This document shows, piece after piece, positions 1 through 7,157 of a stretch of 64,000 bases of DNA. Position 1 is the first letter of the stretch. Each line of letters begins with the position of its first letter. This stretch comes from Amycolatopsis granulosa (GTDB lineage Bacteria > Actinomycetota > Actinomycetes > Mycobacteriales > Pseudonocardiaceae): the NCBI RefSeq assembly GCF_011758745.1, contig NZ_JAANOV010000001.1, positions 2,356,001 to 2,420,000 on the forward strand. Direction: 5' to 3'. Made by a program: the position numbers and the translations under genes. The notes beneath the pieces are model-generated. The model saw only the letters and a program-made list of their open reading frames with translations. It ran no database searches and had not been told where the DNA came from.

Positions 1-1093
1 GGGCGGTGTCGCCGAACTGGAGGACGGGCCAGGCGTTGGGCACGCAGGTTTTGCCGTCGGCCGGCACGGCCTTGGAGTTGTACTGGTCGACCGCGTTCAG
101 CTGGGCCACGTAGTTGTTCGACACGCCGAAGGTCTGCTGCATCATCACCGGTGCCAGCGCGCCGTTCTCCTGGCAGCCCACGTGCGATTTGCCCAGCGCG
201 TGGCCGACCTCGTGGTTGATCGCGTACTGCCGGTACAGGCCGAGGTCGGCGAACGCGAGCCCGCCGCGGACCCACCGGGCGAGGTTGATCACCACCCGGT
301 GGTTGAACGTGCGGGAGTAGCACGAGGTCGGGAACGGGATGCTGAACCCGCACACATCCGGCCGCTTCGCTGTCTCGGGAGTGGTGAGGCTCACGCGGAA
401 GTCGATGTCCCCGTAGTCCGCGCCGACCCGTTGCAGCCTGACCTTGCCGGTGCCGATCCAGCTGCGCACGTCGGACAGCGTCCGCTCGACCGCGCTGGCG
501 AACGCGTCGTCACCCGCGTAGCTGGACGGGTCGATGCCGTTTTCCACCTCGATCGTGTAGTGGTAGATCTTCCCGCCGCTGCCCGCCTCCTTGCCGCTGA
601 CGCCGTCGTTCGGGACCGGGACGACGTGGTAGGCCATGGCGGCGCTCCGCGTGAACTCACCGCCGGTGGGGAGCTCGGCGGTGGGGATGTTCAGGTCCCG
701 CGGCGCGGCCGGTTGTTCCGCGAGTGCACCGTCACCACCCTGGCCGGCGCCACCGTTCTGCGACGCGCCCGTCTCGGTCGGGGCGGGTGCGGTGGCGGTG
801 TTGAACGCCACGAGGACGGTGATCACGACGAGAACCGGGAGCGCGTAGACCCGCCAGCCGTAGGCGCCGACGAGACGGCCGACCCGGCCCTGGCGGCGCC
901 GCGCCTTGCGAGCTTCCTCCGGGTCCTGTTCGAGCTGTGCCTGGGGCGGCCGCCACTGCGCCGCGAGCGGCTCGGCCTGCACCCGGCGGGCCCGCGGCCG
1001 GTACCGGTCCTCACTCAGGCGAACCGACGATCGATCCGACCGGGGCGCGTACTGCGTTCGCCGTTCATCGCCACGCTCGCTCGCCCGGTTCAC
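1..1093 (-). CDS. DUF3152 membrane-anchored zinc-metalloprotease-like protein, 3' end outside window
   Basis: Open to the window edge; 364 residues are visible from a GTG start, the only good start after an in-frame TAA upstream. The N-terminal 80 residues are basic and disordered-looking, one membrane segment spans about 83-100, then comes an Ala/Pro/Gly linker and a DUF3152 domain (about 150 to the end). The domain carries HEVGHALGKSH at 294-304, the HExxHxxGxxH zinc-binding pattern of metzincin-type proteases. Cys pairs at 248/258 and 307/350 suggest disulfides, fitting an extracytoplasmic domain. Mycobacterium has the same protein (Rv3207c) beside the TetR/DUF3107/RhlE genes found downstream here. 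Protease activity is inferred from the motif and is not established for the family. Confidence 0.85.
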   Translation of the reverse strand, partial: MNRASERGDERRTQYAPRSDRSSVRLSEDRYRPRARRVQAEPLAAQWRPPQAQLEQDPEEARKARRRQGRVGRLVGAYGWRVYALPVLVVITVLVAFNTATAPAPTETGASQNGGAGQGGDGALAEQPAAPRDLNIPTAELPTGGEFTRSAAMAYHVVPVPNDGVSGKEAGSGGKIYHYTIEVENGIDPSSYAGDDAFASAVERTLSDVRSWIGTGKVRLQRVGADYGDIDFRVSLTTPETAKRPDVCGFSIPFPTSCYSRTFNHRVVINLARWVRGGLAFADLGLYRQYAINHEVGHALGKSHVGCQENGALAPVMMQQTFGVSNNYVAQLNAVDQYNSKAVPADGKTCVPNAWPVLQFGDTA

Positions 1094-1175
1094 GGCACCC
1101 AGATTGCCACATGCGCAGAGTTACGCAACGCGCGACCAAGTCGTCACGCAGCGGGCTCGGCTTAACCCGAATGGG

Positions 1176-2186
1176 CTACCACGAACCGGCGGCGACGGCT
1201 TCCCACATACCCAGAACAGCCTTCGCTACGACAACCGGGCGTTCCATTTGTGCCACGTGACCGGTCCGCGGCAGCACGAGCAGCCGGGCCCGCGGGATCA
1301 CCTTCGCGGTCCGGGCGGCGCGGCGCACCGAGATCACCTTGTCCTCCGTGCCCCACACCACCAGCGTCGGCACGCGCACGTTCGGCGCGACCCGCCACAG
1401 CGACGCCGCACCACGCGCGAACCAGGTCCGGAAGATACCGAACGTGCTGCGCGACATCGCGACGTTCGCCCACGCCTGCTCGGCCCGCGCGGTGTGCTCC
1501 TCGACCAGCTCGGCCATCCGGTGCTCCGGGAACCCGTCCGGGTCGGCGAAGCACAGCTTGATGACCATCTTCGCCCGCTCGTACGCCGTGTAGGCGGCGA
1601 GCCTGCGGCGCGCTCTGCGGCCCACCAGCGGCAGGTAGGCCAGCGCCATCAGCGGATCGGACAGCCGGCGCGGATCCGGCCGCCGGTCCGGCATGGCCGG
1701 CGAGACCAGGGTGAGCGTCCGCACCAGGTCCGGGTGCCGGGCCGCCATCAGCAGCGCCACCGCGCCGCCCATCGAGTTGCCCAGCAGGTGCACCGGCCCC
1801 GTGCCCAGGCCCCGCACGAACCTGGCGAGCACCTCGGCGTGCGCGTCGAGGCTGAAGTCGAAGGCGCGTTCCGGCTCGGAGAACCCGAACCCGGGCAGGT
1901 CGATCGCCACTCCCCCGGCCACCGGCGCGAGCAGCGCGGCCAGGTCGGTCCAGTTCGTCGACGACCCGCCGAGCCCGTGCACGTAGACGGCGGTCTCGTC
2001 CTGTGCGCCGGGTGTGCGGCGCACGTGCAGGGAAACCCCGTCGACCTGCTCGGTGACGCCCGGCCACGGCGGCAGCCGCGGGTCCAGTTCGGGCAGCTCC
2101 CGAGTGGACAGCGGTACCCGGGTGAGTGGCTCGCGGCCCGCTCCGGAGTCCGGGGCGGGCCGGGAGGCCGGGACGGTGCCGGTCAT
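1176..2186 (-). CDS. alpha/beta hydrolase
   Basis: 336 residues, complete. After about 45 variable residues come the alpha/beta-hydrolase marks: the oxyanion HG motif at 70-71, the nucleophile elbow GNSMGG with Ser138, an acid in the WGTEDKV segment and a C-terminal His in TGHVAQMERP. The ATG was chosen because upstream in-frame codons run into the divergent promoter of the TetR gene. It is divergent from that regulator, so the regulator probably controls it. Substrate unknown; the family includes esterases, lipases and C-C bond hydrolases. Confidence 0.85.
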   Translation of the reverse strand: MTGTVPASRPAPDSGAGREPLTRVPLSTRELPELDPRLPPWPGVTEQVDGVSLHVRRTPGAQDETAVYVHGLGGSSTNWTDLAALLAPVAGGVAIDLPGFGFSEPERAFDFSLDAHAEVLARFVRGLGTGPVHLLGNSMGGAVALLMAARHPDLVRTLTLVSPAMPDRRPDPRRLSDPLMALAYLPLVGRRARRRLAAYTAYERAKMVIKLCFADPDGFPEHRMAELVEEHTARAEQAWANVAMSRSTFGIFRTWFARGAASLWRVAPNVRVPTLVVWGTEDKVISVRRAARTAKVIPRARLLVLPRTGHVAQMERPVVVAKAVLGMWEAVAAGSW

Positions 2187-2214
2187 GTGTCCAGGATGCC
2201 TAGCCACCCGTCGC

Positions 2215-2245
2215 TTGGCGAGCCGGCGATACCGGCGAGTAATCT
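2215..2245 (+). promoter_or_regulatory. candidate promoter of first TetR gene
   Basis: TTGGCG (2215-2220) and TAATCT (2240-2245), 19 bp apart, lie in the divergent gap and precede the GGGAGGG ribosome site of the TetR gene. Consensus match by eye only. Confidence 0.4.
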
Positions 2246-2270
2246 CGAATGGGCTCTTTGGGAGGGAAGC

Positions 2271-2909
2271 ATGACGGAGACCGCGGCGGCGCAACCACGG
2301 GGAGTACGACTGCCCCGTACGGAACGGCGGGCGCAGCTTCTGGCTGCGGCGCAACGGGTCTTCGCGGCCAACGGCTACCACGCGGCGGCCATGGACGAGA
2401 TCGCCGAGCAGGCCGGCGTCAGCAAGCCCGTGCTGTACCAGCACTTCCCCGGCAAGCTCGACCTCTACACCGCGCTGCTGGAGAACCACGTCGACGAGCT
2501 GGTCGCGCGTGTGGGCGCGGCGCTCGCCTCGACCACCGACAACAAGCTGCGCGTGCAGGCCGCCGTCGGCGCGTTCTTCGACTTCGTCGCCAACGAGACC
2601 GGCGCCTTCCGGATGATCTTCGAATCCGACCTGCGGGGTGAGCCGGTCGTGCAGGAGGCGGTCGACCGCGCCACCACCGAGTGCATCAACGCGATCACCG
2701 ACACCATCACGGCCGACGCCGGCCTGGACGAGGGCCGGGCACGTCTGCTGGCGGTCGGCCTGGTCGGGCTGAGCCAGGTCAGCGCCCGGTTCTGGCTGGC
2801 GCACCACAGCACCATGAGCCGCGAGGAGGCGGTGTCGCTGACCGCGACGCTCGCCTGGCGCGGCATCGGCGGTGGCTTCCCCCTCCAGCACGCACCGGGT
2901 GAGGCGTGA
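2271..2909 (+). CDS. TetR/AcrR family transcriptional regulator
   Basis: 212 residues. The N-terminal TetR DNA-binding domain has its helix-turn-helix at about 40-61 (AMDEIAEQAGVSKPVLYQHF), followed by a helical ligand-binding domain. The start ATG has a strong GGGAGGG site 4-5 nt upstream; longer in-frame versions run through the antisense of the neighbouring hydrolase and are unlikely. It is divergent from an alpha/beta hydrolase and convergent with a second hydrolase gene, so it probably represses the first or both. Ligand unknown; neighbours suggest an acyl-type compound. Confidence 0.9.
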   Translation: MTETAAAQPRGVRLPRTERRAQLLAAAQRVFAANGYHAAAMDEIAEQAGVSKPVLYQHFPGKLDLYTALLENHVDELVARVGAALASTTDNKLRVQAAVGAFFDFVANETGAFRMIFESDLRGEPVVQEAVDRATTECINAITDTITADAGLDEGRARLLAVGLVGLSQVSARFWLAHHSTMSREEAVSLTATLAWRGIGGGFPLQHAPGEA

Positions 2910-2910
2910 G

Positions 2911-3804
2911 CTAGGGCCCGAGCAGGCGGTTCAGGCGCGCGGCGACCTCGCGGGTCCGCTCGTAGGTCAGCTCGTGGCCGGCGCCGGGGAGCAGCACGAA
3001 CTCCGCTTCGGGCAGCTCCTCGGCGATGACCCGCGCGTGGTGCACCGGCGTGATCCGGTCCCGGTCGCCGACCATCACCACGGTCGGGGTGCCGCGCAGG
3101 TTCTTCAGTGCGACGCGCCGGTCGTGGTCGGACATCGAGTCGCGGAACCCGCCCACGCTGCGCGGATGCGCCCGCAGGAACTGGTCCGTCATCGCCCGCA
3201 CGTCCGCGCGGCGGGCCTTCTTGCCGAACGCCAGCCACTTCACCGACGGCCGGGCCAGCGGCGCCGGGATCGGCAGGTGGTCCTTGCCGTACCTGGTCAG
3301 CATCCGGCCGAAGGACTTGTCGGCCCGCATCGCGATCCGGCCCGCGGCGCCGTTCAGGCCCAGGGTGAGGCGGTCCATGTCGCAGCACGAGGTCGCAATG
3401 AACGCGACGCCGCCGGCCCGCGCGGCGACCAGGTCCGGGTGCCGTTCGGCCAGTGCCATCACGGTCATCCCGCCCATCGAGTGCCCGGCCAGGACGAGCC
3501 TGCCCGCCGGCACCAGCTCGCCGATCAGCTCGGCGAGGTCGTCGGCCAGCTGCGCCACGGTCGCCGTTCCGGGCCGCGCCGGCTCGCTCAGCCCGTGCCC
3601 GCGGTGGTCGTAGCGCAGCACCTGGACGCCGGAGGGCAGCAGCGGCAGCACCGGATCCCATTCGCGGTGGTCCTGCGTCCAGGCGTGCACCAGGACCAGG
3701 GTGGCCGCGGCGTCGCGCGGCCCGGACAGCTCGACGTGGAGTGCGGTGCCGTCGCTGGTGGTGAAGCGACGGTCCGTCCCCCGTCGCCGGACCGTCGCCG
3801 TCAT
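2911..3804 (-). CDS. alpha/beta hydrolase, coupled to the AurF-type oxygenase
   Basis: 297 residues with a complete catalytic set: nucleophile elbow GHSMGG (Ser109), an acid in GDRDRITP and His in PGAGHELTY. Its ATG overlaps the TGA of the upstream diiron-oxygenase gene (ATGA), so the two are translationally coupled and probably act on one pathway. It converges on the TetR gene with only one intervening base. The fold resembles alpha/beta hydrolases such as haloperoxidase-like and lactone hydrolases; substrate not predictable. Confidence 0.87.
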   Translation of the reverse strand: MTATVRRRGTDRRFTTSDGTALHVELSGPRDAAATLVLVHAWTQDHREWDPVLPLLPSGVQVLRYDHRGHGLSEPARPGTATVAQLADDLAELIGELVPAGRLVLAGHSMGGMTVMALAERHPDLVAARAGGVAFIATSCCDMDRLTLGLNGAAGRIAMRADKSFGRMLTRYGKDHLPIPAPLARPSVKWLAFGKKARRADVRAMTDQFLRAHPRSVGGFRDSMSDHDRRVALKNLRGTPTVVMVGDRDRITPVHHARVIAEELPEAEFVLLPGAGHELTYERTREVAARLNRLLGP

Positions 3805-4706
3805 CGGGCCCCCAGCAGGAAGGACTTGCGCCACCAGTAGGTCCCCGGCTGACCGACCAGCCCGGCGTCGTCCAGGAACGCCATGATGCGCTCACCGGAC
3901 CAGCGCAGCGTCTCGTGCCAGTGCGGGTTGGCCATCGCGGTCTGCCACGCCTCGCGCGCGTCGAGCCCGATGGCGCGGTAGACGCGCGGGTTGATCAGGC
4001 TGCGGGTGATCGCGAAGCTGACCACGGCGATGAGCCAGCGCTGGTAGAACAGCTCGGCCTTGCCGAGGCCGGCCATCCCGCGGGTGACCTCCTCGCGGGC
4101 GAACGTGACGTGCCGCGCCTCTTCCAGCACGTGGATGCGGTTGACCATGCGCACCAGCGGCTGGATGTTCTCGTCCGCCATGCTCTCCCGCTGGATGCGG
4201 TCCAGGATCTCCTCGGCGACCAGGATCGAGCCGTACAGCGCGGGGCCGTAGCCGATGAACGGCAGCAGCTTGCCCAGCCGGTGCACGATCTTCACCGGCC
4301 CGTAGGCGGGCGCACCGACGGTTTCCACCGAGCGCGCGAACATCGTGGAGTGGCGGCACTCGTCGGCGATCTCGGTGAGCGCGTACTGCACGTGCTTGCG
4401 GGTGGGGTCGGAGTTGTAGACCTCCTTGAGCAGCAGCTGCATCAGCAGCACCTCGAAGAAGATGCCGTTGCTGGCGATGCTGGCGAGCTCGTGCCTGCCC
4501 AGCTCGAGCCGCTGCTCGTCGCTGAGCCGGTCCCACAGGTGGGTGCCGTAGAGCGAGCTGCGGTGTTCCAGCTGGAAGGGCTTGCCCTCCGCGAGCGGGG
4601 CGGACCAGTCGATGTCCACCTCGGGGTCGTAGAACTTGCCGGCGGAGGACTTGAGCAGTCGGTCGGCGGTCTTCTCACGGCCGTGGTCGTCCAGCGTGCG
4701 CGTCAT
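3801..4706 (-). CDS. AurF-type diiron oxygenase
   Basis: 301 residues, the usual length for the AurF (p-aminobenzoate N-oxygenase-like) diiron family. Two iron-ligand motifs of the ExxRH type are visible: EIADECRH at 112-119 and EEARH at 195-199, with additional Glu in VAEE near 163-167. The start has a GGGGAG ribosome site. It is followed in an overlapping operon by an alpha/beta hydrolase and is divergent from a TetR gene across a short intergenic palindrome, which suggests induction by the regulator's ligand. Characterised AurF relatives oxidise arylamines; many actinobacterial copies are uncharacterised, so N-oxygenation here is only a possibility. Confidence 0.85.
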   Translation of the reverse strand: MTRTLDDHGREKTADRLLKSSAGKFYDPEVDIDWSAPLAEGKPFQLEHRSSLYGTHLWDRLSDEQRLELGRHELASIASNGIFFEVLLMQLLLKEVYNSDPTRKHVQYALTEIADECRHSTMFARSVETVGAPAYGPVKIVHRLGKLLPFIGYGPALYGSILVAEEILDRIQRESMADENIQPLVRMVNRIHVLEEARHVTFAREEVTRGMAGLGKAELFYQRWLIAVVSFAITRSLINPRVYRAIGLDAREAWQTAMANPHWHETLRWSGERIMAFLDDAGLVGQPGTYWWRKSFLLGAR

Positions 4707-4736
4707 CGCGTGCTCCCCACTGATTCTGTAACCCGT

Positions 4737-4749
4737 GGTAACAGTTACC
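4737..4749. promoter_or_regulatory. candidate TetR operator palindrome
   Basis: GGTAAC-A-GTTACC, a perfect 6-bp inverted repeat with a 1-bp centre. It sits in the 52-bp gap between the divergent diiron oxygenase and TetR genes. Position and symmetry fit autoregulation by the TetR protein together with control of the oxygenase-hydrolase operon. Confidence 0.55.
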
Positions 4750-4758
4750 TCTGGTAGC

Positions 4759-5526
4759 ATGAGGCGCGTGGCGGATCATGTCAAGCGCGGCGGCAAGCAC
4801 CCGACGGCCGGCGAACCGGCGACCGGTGACGCACGGCGGGACCGGTGGCGCAAGCACCGGGTGGAGCGGCGCGCCGAGTTCGTCGAGGCCGCGCTGAGGG
4901 CGCTGGCCGAGCACGGGCCGGACCTGGCGATGGACGACGTCGCCGTCGCGGCCGGCGTGACCAAACCGGTGCTGTACCGGCACTTCGCGGACAAGGCCGA
5001 CCTGTACGACGCGCTCGGGCAGCGCGGCACCGAGCTGCTGTTCTCGCGCCTGGTGCCGGCGATCAACGCCGAGCTGGCGCCGGTGCCGCGGATCCGCATG
5101 GCGCTGGATGCCTTCTTCACCGTCATCGAGGAGCACCCGAACCTGTACCGGCTGCTGGTGCGCGGGTCGTTCGCCGGCAAGCCGGCCGACGCCGACGTGG
5201 TGGCCGAGGACAAGGAACTGATCGCCACCGCGCTGACCGCCCTGCTCGGCGACTACATGCGGATGTTCAACATGGACTCCGGCGCCGCCGAGCCGTGGGC
5301 CTACGGCATCGTCGGGATGGTGCAGAACACCGGCGAGTGGTGGCTGGACCGCCGGTCGATGAGCCGGGACAGCGTCGTGGAGTACCTGACGCAGATCATC
5401 TGGGCCGCCATCGACGGGCTCGCCCGTCAGCACGGGGTCACGATCGACCCGAACAAGCCGCTGGAGGAGAACAAGATCGTCCAGCTCGGACGGGCGCACC
5501 CGAAGGAGGACACGGATGTCGGCTGA
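4759..5526 (+). CDS. TetR/AcrR family transcriptional regulator (Rv3208-like)
   Basis: 255 residues from ATG; a GTG nine bases downstream is an alternative start. A basic N-terminal extension of about 35 residues precedes the TetR domain, with the helix-turn-helix at about 57-78 (MDDVAVAAGVTKPVLYRHF). In Mycobacterium the regulator Rv3208 also sits next to the DUF3107 gene. It overlaps the following DUF4873 gene by 11 nt, so they form a small operon. The palindrome just upstream is its likely operator. Regulon inferred: the divergent oxygenase operon. Confidence 0.9.
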   Translation: MRRVADHVKRGGKHPTAGEPATGDARRDRWRKHRVERRAEFVEAALRALAEHGPDLAMDDVAVAAGVTKPVLYRHFADKADLYDALGQRGTELLFSRLVPAINAELAPVPRIRMALDAFFTVIEEHPNLYRLLVRGSFAGKPADADVVAEDKELIATALTALLGDYMRMFNMDSGAAEPWAYGIVGMVQNTGEWWLDRRSMSRDSVVEYLTQIIWAAIDGLARQHGVTIDPNKPLEENKIVQLGRAHPKEDTDVG

Positions 5527-5872
5527 CAGCGCTGACAGTGCTGACAACGCTGACCACACGGACGACGCTGAGGGCTACACCGGCCCGGCGACCGTGGTGA
5601 TCGACGGCAGGGAGATCGCCGTCGAGGTGGAGTTGCGCGGCCACTTCCAGCCGATCGACGGCTACTACCGCTGGTACGGCCGGATCGCGCCGAACGCCTC
5701 GCTGGACGCGGCGTGCGGCGGCCGGAAGAAGAAGGGCGAGATCCGCACCCCGGACGGCGCCGCGGCCGGCGAGCTGTCGGATCCCGACCCCTGGGGCCGC
5801 TACCGCATCCTCGGCACGAGCACGCCACCGTTCACGGTGCCGAAAACCCTCGCCCAGCTGGCCGATCAGTGA
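5516..5872 (+). CDS. DUF4873 domain protein
   Basis: 118 residues. The N terminus is a short Ser/Asp/Ala repeat (SADSADSAD). The rest matches DUF4873, with GYTGPATVVIDG near 20, a GHFQPIDGYYRWYGR segment and GRYRILGTSTPPF near the end. It begins inside the 3' end of the TetR gene with AAGGAGG about 7 nt before ATG. DUF4873 also occurs fused to flavin monooxygenases, so a role with the neighbouring diiron oxygenase is plausible. Biochemical function unknown. Confidence 0.8.
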   Translation: MSADSADSADNADHTDDAEGYTGPATVVIDGREIAVEVELRGHFQPIDGYYRWYGRIAPNASLDAACGGRKKKGEIRTPDGAAAGELSDPDPWGRYRILGTSTPPFTVPKTLAQLADQ

Positions 5873-5886
5873 AAGCCGGTCAGTGA

Positions 5887-5926
5887 AAAAAGGGGCGCCC
5901 GCCGAATTCGGCGGGCGCCCCTTTTT
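5887..5926. terminator. bidirectional intrinsic terminator
   Basis: A perfect 40-nt palindrome centred on GAATTC: A-run, GGGGCGCCCGCC, then its complement and a T-run. The symmetric A/T flanks make it work for both the DUF4873 gene (+) and the convergent DUF3107 gene (-). Confidence 0.9.
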
Positions 5927-5937
5927 CCGGGAAGACT

Positions 5938-6168
5938 TCAGGAGCCGACCGCGAACCCGACCCGGCGCACGTCCGAGGGGGCGATCTCGACGTAGGCGAT
6001 CCGGTCCGACGGGACCAGGAACTTCCGGCCCTTGTCGTCGGTGAGGCTGAACAGGCCGTCCGCGGTCTTCAGCGCGTCGGCGACCAGCTTCTCGACCTCC
6101 TCGGCGGACTGGCCACTGGACACCACCAGCTCACGCGGGGTGTCCTTGATGCCGATCTTGACCTCCAC
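5938..6168 (-). CDS. DUF3107 family small protein
   Basis: 76 residues from GTG, preceded by CGGAGG at good spacing. It matches the DUF3107 family of actinobacteria (mycobacterial Rv3208A/TB9.4): N-terminal MEVKIGIKDTPRELV, a helix around ADALKTADGL and SDRIAYVEIAPSDVRRVGFAVG at the end. Function unknown. The gene order TetR, DUF3107, ferritin-like, RhlE is the mycobacterial one. Confidence 0.93.
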   Translation of the reverse strand: MEVKIGIKDTPRELVVSSGQSAEEVEKLVADALKTADGLFSLTDDKGRKFLVPSDRIAYVEIAPSDVRRVGFAVGS

Positions 6169-6211
6169 CTGTTACCTCCGACTGGTTCTGCCACGTTCTG
6201 CAAGGCCCAGG

Positions 6212-6859
6212 CTAGCCCAGCCCGAGCACCTGCATCCGTTTGGTGTGCCCCTGCTGCAACCGGCGGAACAGTCCCGCGATTCCCGACAGGTCGCCCGAGG
6301 AGGACACGATCAACTCGGCCAGCGGGTCCCGCTCGGCCACCACGTACTGCGCCTGGGTGAGCGCCTCGCCGAGCAGCCGCCGCCCCCACAGGGCCAGCTT
6401 GTCCCGTGTCTTCGGATCGGCCTGGATGCCGGCGGCGACCTCGCGCTCGGCGAAGGCCGAGTGCCCGGTGTCGGCCAGCACGGTGACCACGAGATCCTTG
6501 GTCTCCGGGTCCAGCCAGCTGCCGACCTCCCGGTACAGGTCGGCCGCCAGCCCGTCGCCGACATACGCCTTGACCAGCGATTCCAGCCACGACCTGGGCG
6601 CGGTGGAGGCGTGCCAGGCGTCGAACCGGGCCACGAACGGCGCCATCGCGTCCTCGACCCGCCGGCCGTGGTCGGCGAGGAACTTCGCGAGCATCTCGTA
6701 GTGCCCGATCTCGGCGGCCGCCATCGACGACAACGCGGCGCGCCCGGCCAGGGTGGGCGCCTTGCGGGCGTCCTCCGCCATCCGGTCGAACGCGGACAAC
6801 TCGCCGTAGGCGATGACCCCGAGCAGGTCGACGACGCCTTCGCTGATCTCTCGTGTCAC
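6212..6859 (-). CDS. ferritin-like fold protein (Rv3210c-like)
   Basis: 215 residues from GTG. All-helical, with Glu and His spaced as in ferritin-like four-helix bundles: YGELSAFDRMAEDA near 18-31, SMAAAEIGHYEMLAKFLADHG near 44-65 and DTGHSAFAEREVAAG later. It corresponds in position to mycobacterial Rv3210c and resembles the ferritin-like domain related to tRNA-hydroxylating monooxygenases (MiaE-like). Metal binding is likely from the Glu/His pattern; the reaction is unknown. It is divergent from the RhlE helicase gene, with about 300 bp between them. Confidence 0.85.
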   Translation of the reverse strand: MTREISEGVVDLLGVIAYGELSAFDRMAEDARKAPTLAGRAALSSMAAAEIGHYEMLAKFLADHGRRVEDAMAPFVARFDAWHASTAPRSWLESLVKAYVGDGLAADLYREVGSWLDPETKDLVVTVLADTGHSAFAEREVAAGIQADPKTRDKLALWGRRLLGEALTQAQYVVAERDPLAELIVSSSGDLSGIAGLFRRLQQGHTKRMQVLGLG

Positions 6860-7157
6860 GGGCGTGAGCGTACCGCCGTGACGAAGAGACGAATCTTACG
6901 CGGACACACCGGGCCGAAATACCGGGGCCGGGCCGGTACCGGTTACAATTGGACGGGAAAGCTACCGCATCCGCAGTAGCGCGCCCCATCCGAGGCACCC
7001 CCGCCTCGACTCGCCGGAGGACGAGCAGACCCGGGCGCCATTGCGAGCGGCAGGTAATGCGCGTGCACGCCGTCCAGGCAATCCCGGTGGACCTTCCCGC
7101 CGGTTGAGTGCCCAGTCTCGACCAGGCCGTGCGCGCTGGTAGAGAGAGGCGATCACA
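6860..7157 (+). promoter_or_regulatory. promoter and long 5' leader of rhlE
   Basis: No gene is visible here. TACAAT at 6944-6949 is a good -10 hexamer; a start near 6956 would give an untranslated leader of about 200 nt before the helicase. The leader holds several GC-rich inverted stretches (for example GCGTGCACGC near 7060). Long structured leaders are known for RNA-helicase genes elsewhere; here it is an inference from spacing. Confidence 0.45.
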
